Source of the DNA: Candidatus Thioglobus sp.
GTDB lineage: Bacteria; Pseudomonadota; Gammaproteobacteria; PS1; Pseudothioglobaceae
NCBI GenBank assembly: GCA_028228555.1
Contig: JAOJBP010000001.1
Location: 124,001-188,000 of the forward strand
Length of the DNA stretch: 64,000 nucleotides
Reading direction: 5' to 3'
Below are positions 36,501-44,540 of this stretch, piece after piece. The notes below the pieces were generated by a model, which did not search any database, was not told where the DNA came from, and worked only from the letters and a program-made list of their open reading frames with translations. The translations under genes and the position numbers were made by a program. Within the stretch, counting starts at the first letter, position 1. Every line of letters starts with the position of its first letter.

Positions 36501-36944
36501 CCGATCAATCATGAGATTCAAATAGATTGTGGCCTGCCATCAATTATTCCTCAGAGTTATTTAGAAGATGTTCATGAGCGCTTAGTTTTATATAAACGCA
36601 TTGCCAGTTGTAAGACTAACAATGAGCTGAAAGAATTACAAATTGAGATGATTGATCGTTTTGGCTTATTGCCAGATTCTACTAAGCACCTATTTGCCAA
36701 TACACGCCTTAAACTTTTTTGCGAAAAAATAGGAATTGATGAAATTAACCTCTATGAAGACAAGGCTATCATCACTTTTGGGCCTAAAAACACCATTGAA
36801 CCGATAAAAATCATCCAATTAATCCAAAAACAGCCTAAAAACTATCAATTAAAGGGTCAAAATCAGTTAATTGTTAAAGAATCGATGCCTGAAGACATCA
36901 GACGTATCGAGTTGGTAGAAAATTTGCTAAAAAAGCTAAATTAG
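33516..36944 (+). CDS. mfd: Transcription-repair coupling factor Mfd
   Basis: 1,142 residues. It removes RNA polymerase stalled at DNA damage and recruits UvrA. The N-terminal UvrB-like module, the RNA-polymerase interaction domain (NGDPIVHENYGVGRYLG, about residue 485), and a RecG-like translocase with Walker A CGDVGFGKTE (626-635) and DEEH (728-731) are in order. The C-terminal TRCF domain is complete. The last nine bases overlap the end of the convergent membrane-protein gene. Confidence 0.98.
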   Translation: MPYLYPEKTPLSNSGQKTYWGSLYGSADALALVEYAQQQSQIILLIANDIAHLDALYKSLNFYNDTLDILKFDNWEVLPYDQFSPHPDITSNRLSTLSKLRQLKKGIVITTLETLFSYLCPIEFSEKYSFDLKIGDDINPALLSEKLLKIGYSRVTTVMEHGEFNIRGSLIDLYPMGANKPYRIDLFDQEIETIRSFDTSTQRSEIQVDEIALLPAREFATDQSSINLFKEKYLQAFGDQSFIYHEISEGRLPGGIEFYLPLFFNSTNTLFDYLPKTLTIATFAGFSNLVDQTFINIQSRFEHAKQDLDRPPLAVNRVFLSKEGLFSAIKQQQQLVIGPSKLEEKPGHLNFSSKLLPPLRIDPQAKNPLSKLASFTKRFQKKILIVCESQGRQSVLEELLKNHNLEAKSAKDWQHFLSNDQLLNITNQELSQGLLGLDIAVITEDNLFGQEVVQQQRRRRAKHKDFDEAIKSLVEIKNGDPIVHENYGVGRYLGLKTQTYDGLSQDFLQLEYAGGAKLMVPMTSLNLISRYSGALAENAPLHKLGTPQWSKAKQKAGEALHDVAAELLEIYAKRESQTGFAFPEPNDAYSAFVSHFAFEETPDQLKTMGEVLADMRSNKPMDRLVCGDVGFGKTEIAMRAAFLAVEAGKQVAILVPTTLLAKQHHQSFVDRFIHHPVEIAALSRFQTPKEQKIIIEKLSIGQVDIVIGTHKIIQGSVQYKNLGLVIIDEEHRFGVKQKEALKKLRGQSDILTMTATPIPRTLNMALGSLRELSIIATPPAKRSAIQTFVQEWSDDNIKEAITRELHRGGQIFVLHNDIDSIDNMAQSLTELMPNVHVRVAHGQMPTRELEHIMGDFYHARFQILVCTTIIETGIDIPNANTIIINNAQNFGLAQLHQLRGRVGRSHHRAYAYLVIKSHQSLSRDAKKRLDAIESLEELGAGFMLANHDLEIRGAGDLLGDNQSGKISEIGFNLYHDLLKRTIDAMRAGRKLNLDDPINHEIQIDCGLPSIIPQSYLEDVHERLVLYKRIASCKTNNELKELQIEMIDRFGLLPDSTKHLFANTRLKLFCEKIGIDEINLYEDKAIITFGPKNTIEPIKIIQLIQKQPKNYQLKGQNQLIVKESMPEDIRRIELVENLLKKLN

Positions 36945-37490
36945 CTTAAATCGTAGCAAAATTGGCATAACAATCTTAATTGTAAGCAGGATAAATACAA
37001 CTCCACCTAATATGTCGCCTGTTAAATAGCTGAGTATAAATTCAGGGCTATCTATCTGCTGATCATCAACTCCACTTACTTTACCAAAATAAAGAAACAG
37101 CTTAAATATTGTATTAATTATTGATGACAATACAATTAAAAAAATAACGTGCCTAAATTCCAATTTTTTATCGCTATCAAAGAACGTCGATAAGTTGAAA
37201 TACCGCATTATTAGTATCGCACCCATTGGTGCAAAAGCTCCGATCAAAGAGCCTAATGGCCCATAGATAGGATCAACATTCAAAAAATTATATAGAATGT
37301 ATCCACTCATCAGTGACCCTAGTAAAACACCGGGCAATGCCCAAAATCCAAATAGTAAGAATGCTAATATCTTTGCACCCATTGGCAGCCATAAATAATT
37401 TCCAACTGAGATATCAATACCGCTTGTCCATGTCATCAAGGCTGACGTTAAAAAAATAACCAGAGCGATAATGATATTAATTATAAACAT
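36936..37490 (-). CDS. Membrane protein 1 of a tandem paralogous trio (MASE1-like?)
   Basis: 184 residues, five or six membrane helices, no extra domain. I do not recognise a named family. It shares with the next two genes the motifs LPMGAKIL (about residues 35-42), FGFWALPGVL, MRYFNL, FRHVIFL and YLTGDILGG. The Pro-Gly-rich second and third helices and the late Gly-Asp resemble the MASE1 sensory membrane domain, but no kinase or cyclase output follows; this likeness is tentative. No clear ribosome site is seen. It is the last gene of the set and its end overlaps mfd by nine bases. Confidence 0.8.
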   Translation of the reverse strand: MFIINIIIALVIFLTSALMTWTSGIDISVGNYLWLPMGAKILAFLLFGFWALPGVLLGSLMSGYILYNFLNVDPIYGPLGSLIGAFAPMGAILIMRYFNLSTFFDSDKKLEFRHVIFLIVLSSIINTIFKLFLYFGKVSGVDDQQIDSPEFILSYLTGDILGGVVFILLTIKIVMPILLRFKLI

Positions 37491-37499
37491 AGATAAATT

Positions 37500-38036
37500 T
37501 TATCGCTTAACTGAGAAATTTGATAGCCGACTTATTCCATAGATAAAGACCAACCCTCCTAGAGCATTGCTTACAAAATGGGTTAAGATAAATTGGATGG
37601 GAGCATGAAACTCGGGAATAGCACCCATAAAGATAAAAAACTTTACCAAGACATTGATCATTGCTGTCAAAATTACAAGGAATATTACATGCCTAAAATT
37701 TATCTTTGTGCCGTTATAAAATTCTGCTAATTTAAAATATCTCATCATCAGAATCGCAGCAATTGGCGCTAAAGATCCTACCATTGCATGAGCATAAAAT
37801 CCAGTTAATCCAATGCCAAACCAGTTATCCCAGATGAAATAGCCTATCAGGGTATTGGCGATAACCACACCCGGTAGCACACCAAAACCAAATAGAAGAT
37901 AAGAAAAGATAGCTGCACCTATTGGAAGGTATAGTAAGTTTCCAATAGAAATCTCAATATGAGTTGTGCGCTCTATTATCAATGCAGAGAGAAGCACCAG
38001 GACAAAAGCAACTATATTATGTTTAACAATTAACAC
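37500..38036 (-). CDS. Membrane protein 2 of the tandem trio
   Basis: 178 residues from a GTG at 38036, preceded by GAGG at a good distance. Same layout as its neighbours: LPIGAAIF, FGFGVLPGVV, MRYFKL, FRHVIFL. The late motif is FVSNALGG, so the Gly-Asp seen in the other two copies is replaced by Ser-Asn. Two TATAAT-like boxes lie just upstream (minus strand, 38051-38056 and 38065-38070) and could be an internal promoter. Function unknown. Confidence 0.8.
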   Translation of the reverse strand: MLIVKHNIVAFVLVLLSALIIERTTHIEISIGNLLYLPIGAAIFSYLLFGFGVLPGVVIANTLIGYFIWDNWFGIGLTGFYAHAMVGSLAPIAAILMMRYFKLAEFYNGTKINFRHVIFLVILTAMINVLVKFFIFMGAIPEFHAPIQFILTHFVSNALGGLVFIYGISRLSNFSVKR

Positions 38037-38078
38037 GAAAGTAACCTCTGATTATAAGGCTCAAATTATACGTTAAAT

Positions 38079-38648
38079 TTAGCCCGTTTTTTTCATGTAA
38101 GACCGTTCTATAATTGGGGCAATAAAACCCAAAGTTAGGTAAATCACTACTAGGCCGCCAATGACATCGCCCGTAATGTAATGAGTAATGAAAGTTACTG
38201 CATTAATATTAAGGGTGACATCTTGCATGTAAACAAAGAACTTAAGCAGTGCGGCTATGACTGATGTAAAAACCACCAAAAATAAAACGTGCCTAAAATC
38301 AATCTTACTCAAATTAGAGAAGTTACTAACTTGAGTTAGATTCATAAAGCCCATGGCCAAAATCGGAGCCACTGCACCCGCACAAGCAGATAGCATACCA
38401 ATGAAGAGATTGCCGCCCCAAGAATCCATTAAGACAATACCACCAGCAAAACAAGCGGCGATAACACCTGGAAATACTCGATAACCAAACACCAAGTACA
38501 TCAATATTTTTGCACCTAATGGCAAATAAATATATGATCTAGCTTCAAGCTCAAACGAGCCAAACCAGATCATCATGTACGCCATAGAAAAAACACATAC
38601 AAAGGCTATGGCGTTTTCTAGTAGGTAATTTTGAAATTTTTCAGTCAT
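38079..38648 (-). CDS. Membrane protein 3 of the tandem trio
   Basis: 189 residues, about six membrane helices. Shared motifs: LPLGAKIL, FGYRVFPGVI, FRHVLFL and YITGDVIGG. It is the first membrane gene after the winged-helix gene, 70 bases away. A perfect inverted repeat (38651-38666) is placed right at its start, which suggests control at this gene. A short charged tail (SYMKKTG) follows the last helix. Function unknown. Confidence 0.8.
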   Translation of the reverse strand: MTEKFQNYLLENAIAFVCVFSMAYMMIWFGSFELEARSYIYLPLGAKILMYLVFGYRVFPGVIAACFAGGIVLMDSWGGNLFIGMLSACAGAVAPILAMGFMNLTQVSNFSNLSKIDFRHVLFLVVFTSVIAALLKFFVYMQDVTLNINAVTFITHYITGDVIGGLVVIYLTLGFIAPIIERSYMKKTG

Positions 38649-38650
38649 AA

Positions 38651-38666
38651 TAGTATGTGAATACTA
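38651..38666. promoter_or_regulatory. Candidate operator: perfect inverted repeat before membrane protein 3
   Basis: TAGTATGTGAATACTA: 6-base arms and a 4-base centre, three bases before the ATG of the gene. Fourteen of 16 bases match a second site upstream of the winged-helix gene (39072-39087), which makes chance less likely. The obvious candidate to bind is the winged-helix protein itself. Confidence 0.5.
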
Positions 38667-38691
38667 CACTTAAGATTTGGTTGTTTTAAAT

Positions 38692-38703
38692 TGTTGATCA
38701 ACA
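38692..38703. repeat. 12-base perfect palindrome in the winged-helix/membrane gap
   Basis: TGTTGATCAACA lies in the 70-base gap between the winged-helix stop and membrane protein 3. It may be a second type of binding site, or chance. Confidence 0.3.
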
Positions 38704-38718
38704 GGCATTAATTAAGTA

Positions 38719-39000
38719 CTACTGATTATAGGTTAGAATCATTGAACGCTTATCAAGGCTAGATTGTGTTGCGACGATGATCTCTTTATCCAATAAAACA
38801 CCCACTGCTCTTTTAATCGTAGACAATGAGTATTTGAAGAAATATTCATCTTTAGTAATTCTTGTAATGTTGGCATCCTTAGAATGCATGACAAATTCAA
38901 GAACTGATTTTTCTACTTCTGATAACGTGTCAAAACCCATTTCACTTTCATATGTCGCTAGTGAGCGTCTTAATTCAAATAATTTCTCAAGTGCTTTCAT
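38719..39000 (-). CDS. Small winged-helix DNA-binding protein
   Basis: 93 residues. An N-terminal helix (KALEKLFELRRSLATYESE) is followed by a helix-turn-helix (SEVEKSVLEFVM to YSLSTIKRAVGVLLDKEII) and a wing with SSLDKRSMILTYN, like the Asp-x-Arg wing of MarR-type regulators. There is no effector domain. A strong ribosome site (GGGGAG) precedes the ATG, and a TATAAT (39044-39049, minus strand) is a likely -10. It is the first gene of a set with three membrane proteins and is the likely local regulator. Confidence 0.82.
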   Translation of the reverse strand: MKALEKLFELRRSLATYESEMGFDTLSEVEKSVLEFVMHSKDANITRITKDEYFFKYSLSTIKRAVGVLLDKEIIVATQSSLDKRSMILTYNQ

Positions 39001-39043
39001 ATTGTTGTCTCCCCAGATTTTTTTTATTTTTAAATCAAGTTAG

Positions 39044-39049
39044 ATTATA
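39044..39049 (-). promoter_or_regulatory. Likely -10 element of the winged-helix gene
   Basis: TATAAT on the minus strand, about 45 bases before the ATG. No good -35 stands at 17 bases; the candidate operator at 39072-39087 covers the -35 region, so bound protein could block polymerase. Confidence 0.5.
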
Positions 39050-39071
39050 GACTAATATTAACCAATCATTT

Positions 39072-39087
39072 TAGTATGTTAATACAA
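39072..39087. promoter_or_regulatory. Candidate operator upstream of the winged-helix gene
   Basis: TAGTATGTTAATACAA, 14 of 16 bases equal to the perfect inverted repeat at 38651-38666. Its place at the -35 region of the gene's presumed promoter fits autoregulation. Confidence 0.5.
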
Positions 39088-39109
39088 ATAATGAGTGTTT
39101 TAATAATTC

Positions 39110-40054
39110 TTATGCCGTAAGGGCCTCTCCATAATTATCTTGGTAAAGCTTCTCAATATCTGCCAAAGTAAAGCTGTGATTTTGTGTACCTAGATGTGCA
39201 ATTTTAATAGCGCCTAATAATCCTGCTAGCTGGCCTGTGGTTTTCCAGCTCATATCATTCATAATACCAAACAATAAGCCTGCTCGATAGGCATCGCCAC
39301 AACCGGTTGGATCTTGAGTTGAGGCGGCCTTGGCCGGCAAGATTTGTATCACATCACCTTGTGTGTGAATTTCAGAACCTTCACCGCCTTTGGTGATAAT
39401 CAATGCGGTTAGTTTTGCGGCAATGGCTGATAAATCAAGGCCAGTTTTATCTTGCAACATTTGCGATTCATAATCATTAACGGCTACATAGGTTGCTTGC
39501 TCAATAAAAGTAATTAATTCCTCGCCAGAAAACATTGGCATGCCTTGGCCTGGATCAAAAATAAAAGGCACCTGAGCATCTGCAAATTGCTGGGCATGTT
39601 CAATCATGCCATCACGTCCATCTGGGGAAACGATGCCGATATCCGCAACACTTACGTCACTAACTTTGTTTTCATGAGAATTGCTCATCGCACCTGGATG
39701 AAAAGCTGTAATTTGATTATCATCTATATCTGTGGTGATAAATGCCTGACCCGTGAAGCTATCCTTAATGACTTTCATGTGCGTGGTGTTCATATGGTGT
39801 CTTTCCATCCACTGCATATAAGGCGTGAAATCTTCGCCCACCGTTGCCATTGGAATTGAATTAGCACCTAATAAATGCAGGTTATAAGCAATATTACCAC
39901 CACAACCGCCAAACTCTTTACGCATGGTAGGTACTAAAAATGACACATTTAACATGTGCACCTTGTCTGGCAAAATGTGATTTTTAAATTGATCGTGAAA
40001 AACCATGATTGAGTCAAAGGCGTATGAGCCACAAATTAATGCTGTTTTTTCCAT
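39110..40054 (-). CDS. PfkB-family kinase (adenosine-kinase-like)
   Basis: 314 residues. The ribokinase/PfkB fold shows the N-terminal GGCGGNIAYNLHLLGA and the C-terminal signature DPTGCGDAYRAGLL with catalytic base Asp254. Proteins of this branch are often labelled adenosine kinase, though sugar substrates cannot be excluded. A ribosome site GGAGAAAG precedes the ATG. It is 45 bases after ispH and probably the last gene of that operon. Confidence 0.88.
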   Translation of the reverse strand: MEKTALICGSYAFDSIMVFHDQFKNHILPDKVHMLNVSFLVPTMRKEFGGCGGNIAYNLHLLGANSIPMATVGEDFTPYMQWMERHHMNTTHMKVIKDSFTGQAFITTDIDDNQITAFHPGAMSNSHENKVSDVSVADIGIVSPDGRDGMIEHAQQFADAQVPFIFDPGQGMPMFSGEELITFIEQATYVAVNDYESQMLQDKTGLDLSAIAAKLTALIITKGGEGSEIHTQGDVIQILPAKAASTQDPTGCGDAYRAGLLFGIMNDMSWKTTGQLAGLLGAIKIAHLGTQNHSFTLADIEKLYQDNYGEALTA

Positions 40055-40099
40055 TTCTTTCTCCTGAGTTTTTTTAATATGGGCTGAAACCCTGTTTAA

Positions 40100-41026
40100 T
40101 TATCTTAATTCTTCTGGCACTGGAAAATGTACATTTTCCTTAGCACCACTAACTTCTTGTAATTCATTTGCGCCATGATCATACAAATAATTAACAACCT
40201 CTTGTACCAAAACTTCTGGTGCAGAGGCGCCGGCTGTTACGCCGACAATATTAGCGCCTTTTATCCATTCATCTTTTATTTCATCAGCACCGTCAATTAA
40301 ATAGGCAGGCAGATTCATTTTTTCGGCGATCTCACGTAAGCGATTCGAATTAGAAGAATTTCTAGATCCAAGCACAAAGAGCACATCAGCAGATTTCATG
40401 AGTTTCTTGACTGCATCTTGTCTGTTTTGAGTGGCATAACAAATATCATCTTTCTTGGGCGATCGAATATGTGGAAATTTATCTTTTAAGTGATTAACAA
40501 TGTGCTGAGTATCGTCAACAGACAGGGTTGTTTGCGTGGTGTAGGAAATATCGCTATTTTTGTCAATGGTTAGTTGTTCAATATCTGCTGCATTTTCCAC
40601 TAAGACCACTTGTTGGCCCTCGTTTGATTGGCCTAAAGTACCCTCAACTTCTGGATGACCTTTGTGGCCAATTAAAATAACCTGATGATTTTGTCTTTGC
40701 TTACGTGCCACTTCCTTGTGTACTTTAGTGACCAAGGGACAAGTGGCGTCATAAATAGTGGCGTTAATATCATCAGCTTGCGTGCGCACTAATTGGGATA
40801 CACCGTGTGCACTGAAAATAACTACTTGTTGGTCAGGCACTTCATTAATTTCTTTAACAAAAATAGCACCCTTAGCTTTAAGATTGTCCACCACAAATTT
40901 ATTATGGACAACTTCATTACGTACGTAAACTGGCTTGCCATGAAGGCTAAGTGCTCGCTCTACGATTTCAATAGCTCGATCTACACCTGCGCAGAATCCA
41001 CGAGGATTTGCTAATAGAATTTTCAC
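40100..41026 (-). CDS. ispH: 4-hydroxy-3-methylbut-2-enyl diphosphate reductase
   Basis: Last enzyme of the MEP isoprenoid pathway, making IPP and DMAPP. It is 308 residues. The 4Fe-4S ligands Cys12, Cys96 and Cys196 match E. coli. The catalytic glutamate region (HPEVEGT) and active-site His residues are present. It overlaps slpA by four bases, the order slpA-ispH being conserved in Gammaproteobacteria. Confidence 0.98.
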   Translation of the reverse strand: MKILLANPRGFCAGVDRAIEIVERALSLHGKPVYVRNEVVHNKFVVDNLKAKGAIFVKEINEVPDQQVVIFSAHGVSQLVRTQADDINATIYDATCPLVTKVHKEVARKQRQNHQVILIGHKGHPEVEGTLGQSNEGQQVVLVENAADIEQLTIDKNSDISYTTQTTLSVDDTQHIVNHLKDKFPHIRSPKKDDICYATQNRQDAVKKLMKSADVLFVLGSRNSSNSNRLREIAEKMNLPAYLIDGADEIKDEWIKGANIVGVTAGASAPEVLVQEVVNYLYDHGANELQEVSGAKENVHFPVPEELR

Positions 41027-41433
41027 GAGCTTATATCAAGAATTTTGACTTGGAATGACACATCCGCACCCGCCAGTGGATGGTTAAAATTGATTCGAAC
41101 TTGATCATCTTCAATTTGGTCAATACAGCCAACATAGGCATCCCCCGCAGGTGTTTGAAATTCAACCGCTGCATCGATTTCAAATTTAAAATCTGGCGGA
41201 AAATCATCACGAGGCATTAGTTGGAAAGCTTCATCATAAGATTCACCAAAAGCCTCAGAAGCGCCCAAAAGAAAAGTTCTTAACTCGCCTAATTCAGAGT
41301 CAAGAACGCATTTTTCTAAACAAGGATCTAGTTGGCCATCACCCATTTCAAACACCAAAGGCTCGTCCCAGGCTTCGTCTACTAAGGCACCATTTGAATG
41401 ACTGAGCTTAAAATAAATCGAGTAGTTAGCCAT
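41023..41433 (-). CDS. slpA: FKBP-type peptidyl-prolyl isomerase SlpA
   Basis: 136 residues. A split FKBP domain with an inserted IF domain: [17 protein letters not shown] at the start, the insert around [24 protein letters not shown], then [19 protein letters not shown] at the end. It is a cytoplasmic prolyl isomerase and chaperone. It starts eight bases inside accD. Confidence 0.93.
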   Translation of the reverse strand: MANYSIYFKLSHSNGALVDEAWDEPLVFEMGDGQLDPCLEKCVLDSELGELRTFLLGASEAFGESYDEAFQLMPRDDFPPDFKFEIDAAVEFQTPAGDAYVGCIDQIEDDQVRINFNHPLAGADVSFQVKILDISS

Positions 41434-42274
41434 TATTAAAGGTCATGGCGCTTAATAATGTATGCACCTGTTGGCGTAATTTATGACGGTGAACAATTAA
41501 ATCAATAGCGCCTTTTTCCAGTAAAAACTCACTACGCTGGAAACCTTCAGGCAACTCTTCACGCACAGTTTGCTCTACCACTCTAGGGCCGGCAAAACCG
41601 ATTAAAGCATTTGGTTCAGCGATATGAACATCTCCCAACATGGCGAAACTAGCAGAAACACCGCCCATGGTTGGATCAGTCAAGATAGAAATAAAAGGAA
41701 CTTTGTGGTTGCTTAATAACTTAACCATTAAAGAAGTTTTACTCATTTGCATGAGTGAAAACAAACCTTCCTGCATTCGTGCACCGCCTGATGCAGAAAA
41801 ACAAATCAAAGGTGCTTTAGTTTTAATACTTTCTTGGGCAGCTCGGACAAATTTCTCGCCCACAACTGAACCCATTGAACCGCCCATAAACTTAAATTCG
41901 AATGCGGCTACGATAACAGGCAGGCCATTTAAAGTGCCTTTTTTTACTACCAAAGCATCTTTCTCGTTAGTGTCTTTCTGTGCTTGCAAATAACGGTCTT
42001 TGTATTTTTTTTGGTCTTTAAACTTTAGTGGATCGACAGCTACTAAGTTTGGTGCAATCTCTTCTTGACCTTCTTTGTCCAAAAAGCTGTCAATGCGAAC
42101 TCTGGCTGAGATGCGCATATGGTAATCACATTTTGGGCAAACATAAGATGCTTCTTGCAACTCCTCAGTATAAATAGTTGAGTCACATTTAGGGCATTTA
42201 CTCCACAGTCCTTCAGGAATGTTCTTTTTAACAACGTTAGTGATTGAGGGTAAGATTTTTTCTAGCCAGCTCAT
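41426..42274 (-). CDS. accD: Acetyl-CoA carboxylase carboxyltransferase subunit beta
   Basis: 282 residues. The N-terminal zinc ribbon has Cys27, Cys30, Cys46 and Cys49, the same numbers as in E. coli. The carboxyltransferase fold follows with [11 protein letters not shown] and [11 protein letters not shown]. It works with AccA to make malonyl-CoA. It is 19 bases after trpA; trpA-accD adjacency is ancestral in many Gammaproteobacteria. Confidence 0.98.
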   Translation of the reverse strand: MSWLEKILPSITNVVKKNIPEGLWSKCPKCDSTIYTEELQEASYVCPKCDYHMRISARVRIDSFLDKEGQEEIAPNLVAVDPLKFKDQKKYKDRYLQAQKDTNEKDALVVKKGTLNGLPVIVAAFEFKFMGGSMGSVVGEKFVRAAQESIKTKAPLICFSASGGARMQEGLFSLMQMSKTSLMVKLLSNHKVPFISILTDPTMGGVSASFAMLGDVHIAEPNALIGFAGPRVVEQTVREELPEGFQRSEFLLEKGAIDLIVHRHKLRQQVHTLLSAMTFNNG

Positions 42275-42293
42275 ATCTAAGTCCTTGTTTTAA

Positions 42294-43091
42294 TTATTTA
42301 ATTGCGGAAGAAATTTCGTTTGCTAACTTTCCAACGCTTTCTAACATTTTAGTCTTATCATTAGCATATTGCTCAACAAATGCAACCAACGCTGATCCAA
42401 CAATAACAGCATCAGCATTATCAGAAATGGCTTTAGCAGTTTGTGCGTCTTTAATACCAAAACCTACGCCGACGGGTAAATCAATGTAGCGTCTAATTCT
42501 AGAGAGGTTTTGCTTAACAGCATCGATATCAAGATGGCCTGCACCCGTTACGCCTTTAAGCGAAACAAAGTAAATAAAGCCAGAGGCTACGGTTGCTAAA
42601 AACTTAATACGCTCGTCGGTCGTCGTTGGCGCCACTAAAAAGATCAAGTCAACCTCTTTGGCGTCAAGGCTTTGTTTAAGATCATGCGCCTCTTCTGGCG
42701 GCATATCTACTACCAATAAACCGTCTACACCGCTTTGACTCGCATCAGCAGCAAAAGCCTGGTAACCATAAACTTCAATCGGATTCAGATAGCCCATTAG
42801 CACAATAGCTGTCGTGTTATTAACTGCTCTAAATCTTTGTACTAAAGTTAAGACATTTTTTAAGCCAATGCCCGCTTCAACTGCACGCTGGTGAGCTTTT
42901 GCGATCATAGGGCCGTCTGCCATTGGATCAGAAAACGGCACACCCAATTCAATAATATCTGCGCCATTATCAACCAAAGTTAGCATTAGCTCATAGGTGT
43001 TATCCAGACCGCTATCGCCTGCGGTAATGAATGGAATAAAAGCTTTATGCTCTTTAGGTAGGTTTGTAAATATTTGAGATAGTCTAGACAT
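42294..43091 (-). CDS. trpA: Tryptophan synthase alpha chain
   Basis: 265 residues. It cleaves indole-3-glycerol phosphate. The catalytic acids are Glu48 (IIELGVPFSDP) and Asp59 (PMADGP), as in E. coli (49 and 60). The phosphate-binding GVGFGI segment is intact. It lies two bases after hemE and is separated from trpB by about 8.6 kb, which is unusual. Confidence 0.98.
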   Translation of the reverse strand: MSRLSQIFTNLPKEHKAFIPFITAGDSGLDNTYELMLTLVDNGADIIELGVPFSDPMADGPMIAKAHQRAVEAGIGLKNVLTLVQRFRAVNNTTAIVLMGYLNPIEVYGYQAFAADASQSGVDGLLVVDMPPEEAHDLKQSLDAKEVDLIFLVAPTTTDERIKFLATVASGFIYFVSLKGVTGAGHLDIDAVKQNLSRIRRYIDLPVGVGFGIKDAQTAKAISDNADAVIVGSALVAFVEQYANDKTKMLESVGKLANEISSAIK

Positions 43092-43093
43092 AA

Positions 43094-44128
43094 TTATTTT
43101 GCGCTGAACTCGTGAACACTATCAACAAGTACAGCCATATTTTCAGGGTTAACATCAGGCGTTATGCCATGACCAAGATTAAAGATATGTCCAGTATCGC
43201 CCTTAAACTGGCTTAACACTTTCTTAACTTCCGCTCTAATAATCTCGGGGGTTGCGTACATCACAGCAGGGTCTAAATTACCCTGGATGGCTACCTTATC
43301 GCCAATTTTGCTTTGTACTTCACCAAGCTCTACTGTCCAGTCAATACCTACACCGTCACAACCTGTTGCAGCAATTTCATTTAAGTGTTTACCACCATTT
43401 TTACTAAATAAAGTAATCGGTGTATTTGGGTGTTTGGCTTTGACACCATTCACAATTTTTTGCATATAACTTAGCGAAAAATCTAAGTAATTTTGTCTTG
43501 ATAAAACGCCGCCCCAAGTATCAAAAACCATCAAGCTGTCTGCACCGCTTTGGACTTGCTGGTCTAAATAGGCAATCACACTGTCGGCTAATTTATCTAA
43601 TAGTAAATGTAGCATTTTTGGCTCGTTAAAAAGCATGGCTTTGGTTTTAGCAAATGTTTTACTACTTCCACCTTCAATCATGTAAGTCGCTAAAGTCCAT
43701 GGGCTTCCGGTAAATCCGATGAGTGGTGCGCGCTCACCTAAAGCAGATTTAATAGTAGAAACCGCATCAAAAACATAAGTTAAATCGTTGTTTACGTTTG
43801 AAGGGATAGCTTCAATATCTGCCAATGTTTGGATGGGGCGTTCGAATTTTGGCCCCTCTCCATCACTAAAATACAGCCCTAATCCCATTGCATCAGGAAT
43901 AGTAAGAATATCTGAGAATAAAATAGCCGCATCTAAATCGAAACGATCTATAGGCTGCATGGTTACTTCACAAGCAAGCTCTGGATTACGACATAAACTC
44001 ATAAAGTCGCCCGCTTGCTTTCGCGTAGCACGATACTCAGGTAAGTAGCGTCCCGCTTGACGCATTACCCAGACCGGGGTGCGTGCTGTTGGCTTCTTTG
44101 CTAGTGCGTTAAGGTAATCAAATGACAT
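43094..44128 (-). CDS. hemE: Uroporphyrinogen decarboxylase
   Basis: 344 residues from the ATG at 44128 ([13 protein letters not shown]). An upstream TTG at 44158 is inside the likely -10 box, so it cannot be the start. The family motif [16 protein letters not shown] and the catalytic Asp region [12 protein letters not shown] are clear. It makes coproporphyrinogen III for haem. It heads hemE-trpA-accD-slpA-ispH-pfkB on the minus strand. Confidence 0.97.
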   Translation of the reverse strand: MSFDYLNALAKKPTARTPVWVMRQAGRYLPEYRATRKQAGDFMSLCRNPELACEVTMQPIDRFDLDAAILFSDILTIPDAMGLGLYFSDGEGPKFERPIQTLADIEAIPSNVNNDLTYVFDAVSTIKSALGERAPLIGFTGSPWTLATYMIEGGSSKTFAKTKAMLFNEPKMLHLLLDKLADSVIAYLDQQVQSGADSLMVFDTWGGVLSRQNYLDFSLSYMQKIVNGVKAKHPNTPITLFSKNGGKHLNEIAATGCDGVGIDWTVELGEVQSKIGDKVAIQGNLDPAVMYATPEIIRAEVKKVLSQFKGDTGHIFNLGHGITPDVNPENMAVLVDSVHEFSAK

Positions 44129-44157
44129 AGAATCGTTGCTAAATAAATAATCCCTCA

Positions 44158-44186
44158 ATTATAACGATATTTGGTTATATTGCCTA
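44158..44186 (-). promoter_or_regulatory. Likely hemE promoter
   Basis: Minus strand: TAGGCA (44186-44181), 17-base spacer, TATAAT (44163-44158). It lies between the rpmE terminator and hemE, where a promoter is needed. Confidence 0.6.
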
Positions 44187-44198
44187 TCCAATCGGGCA

Positions 44199-44227
44199 TA
44201 AAAAAAGCCACATAAATGTGGCTTTTT
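44199..44227 (-). terminator. Terminator after rpmE
   Basis: A 12-bp stem AAAAAGCCACAT/ATGTGGCTTTTT (44202-44213 and 44216-44227) with a 2-base loop. On the minus strand a U-run follows (44207-44199). It separates rpmE from hemE. Confidence 0.92.
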
Positions 44228-44244
44228 CTTTAAATCGATTCGGT

Positions 44245-44457
44245 TTATCTTTTGAATGCACCAAAACGTGATTTGAATTTCTCAACACGACCAGCACTAT
44301 CTGTAACTTTTTGCTTACCTGTGTAAAAAGGGTGACAGCTTGAACATACATCTAAATGAAGCTCTTCTTTGCCTATCGTTGAACGAGTATCGAATGTGTT
44401 ACCGCACGAGCAAACTACTTTAACGGTGTCGTAATTAGGATGAATATCTGTTTTCAT
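44245..44457 (-). CDS. rpmE: 50S ribosomal protein L31 (zinc-binding form)
   Basis: 70 residues. The zinc cysteines Cys16, Cys18, Cys38 and Cys41 ([18 protein letters not shown]) mark the zinc-containing form. HPFYTGKQK is the family signature. A TATAAT on the minus strand (44493-44498) is the likely -10. It stands as a single gene with its own terminator. Confidence 0.98.
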   Translation of the reverse strand: MKTDIHPNYDTVKVVCSCGNTFDTRSTIGKEELHLDVCSSCHPFYTGKQKVTDSAGRVEKFKSRFGAFKR

Positions 44458-44540
44458 GTTTGTAATAAGGTTTAAATCTCAAAAGAGAGCAAATTATATA
44501 CTATTTGCACCTACGTCGCTTTATTTTTTATCAGTTTGTT

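Noticed and set aside
44129-44158. Ten extra residues at the hemE N-terminus from a TTG start
   Set aside because: The TTG overlaps the likely -10 box, and the family alignment begins at the ATG at 44128.
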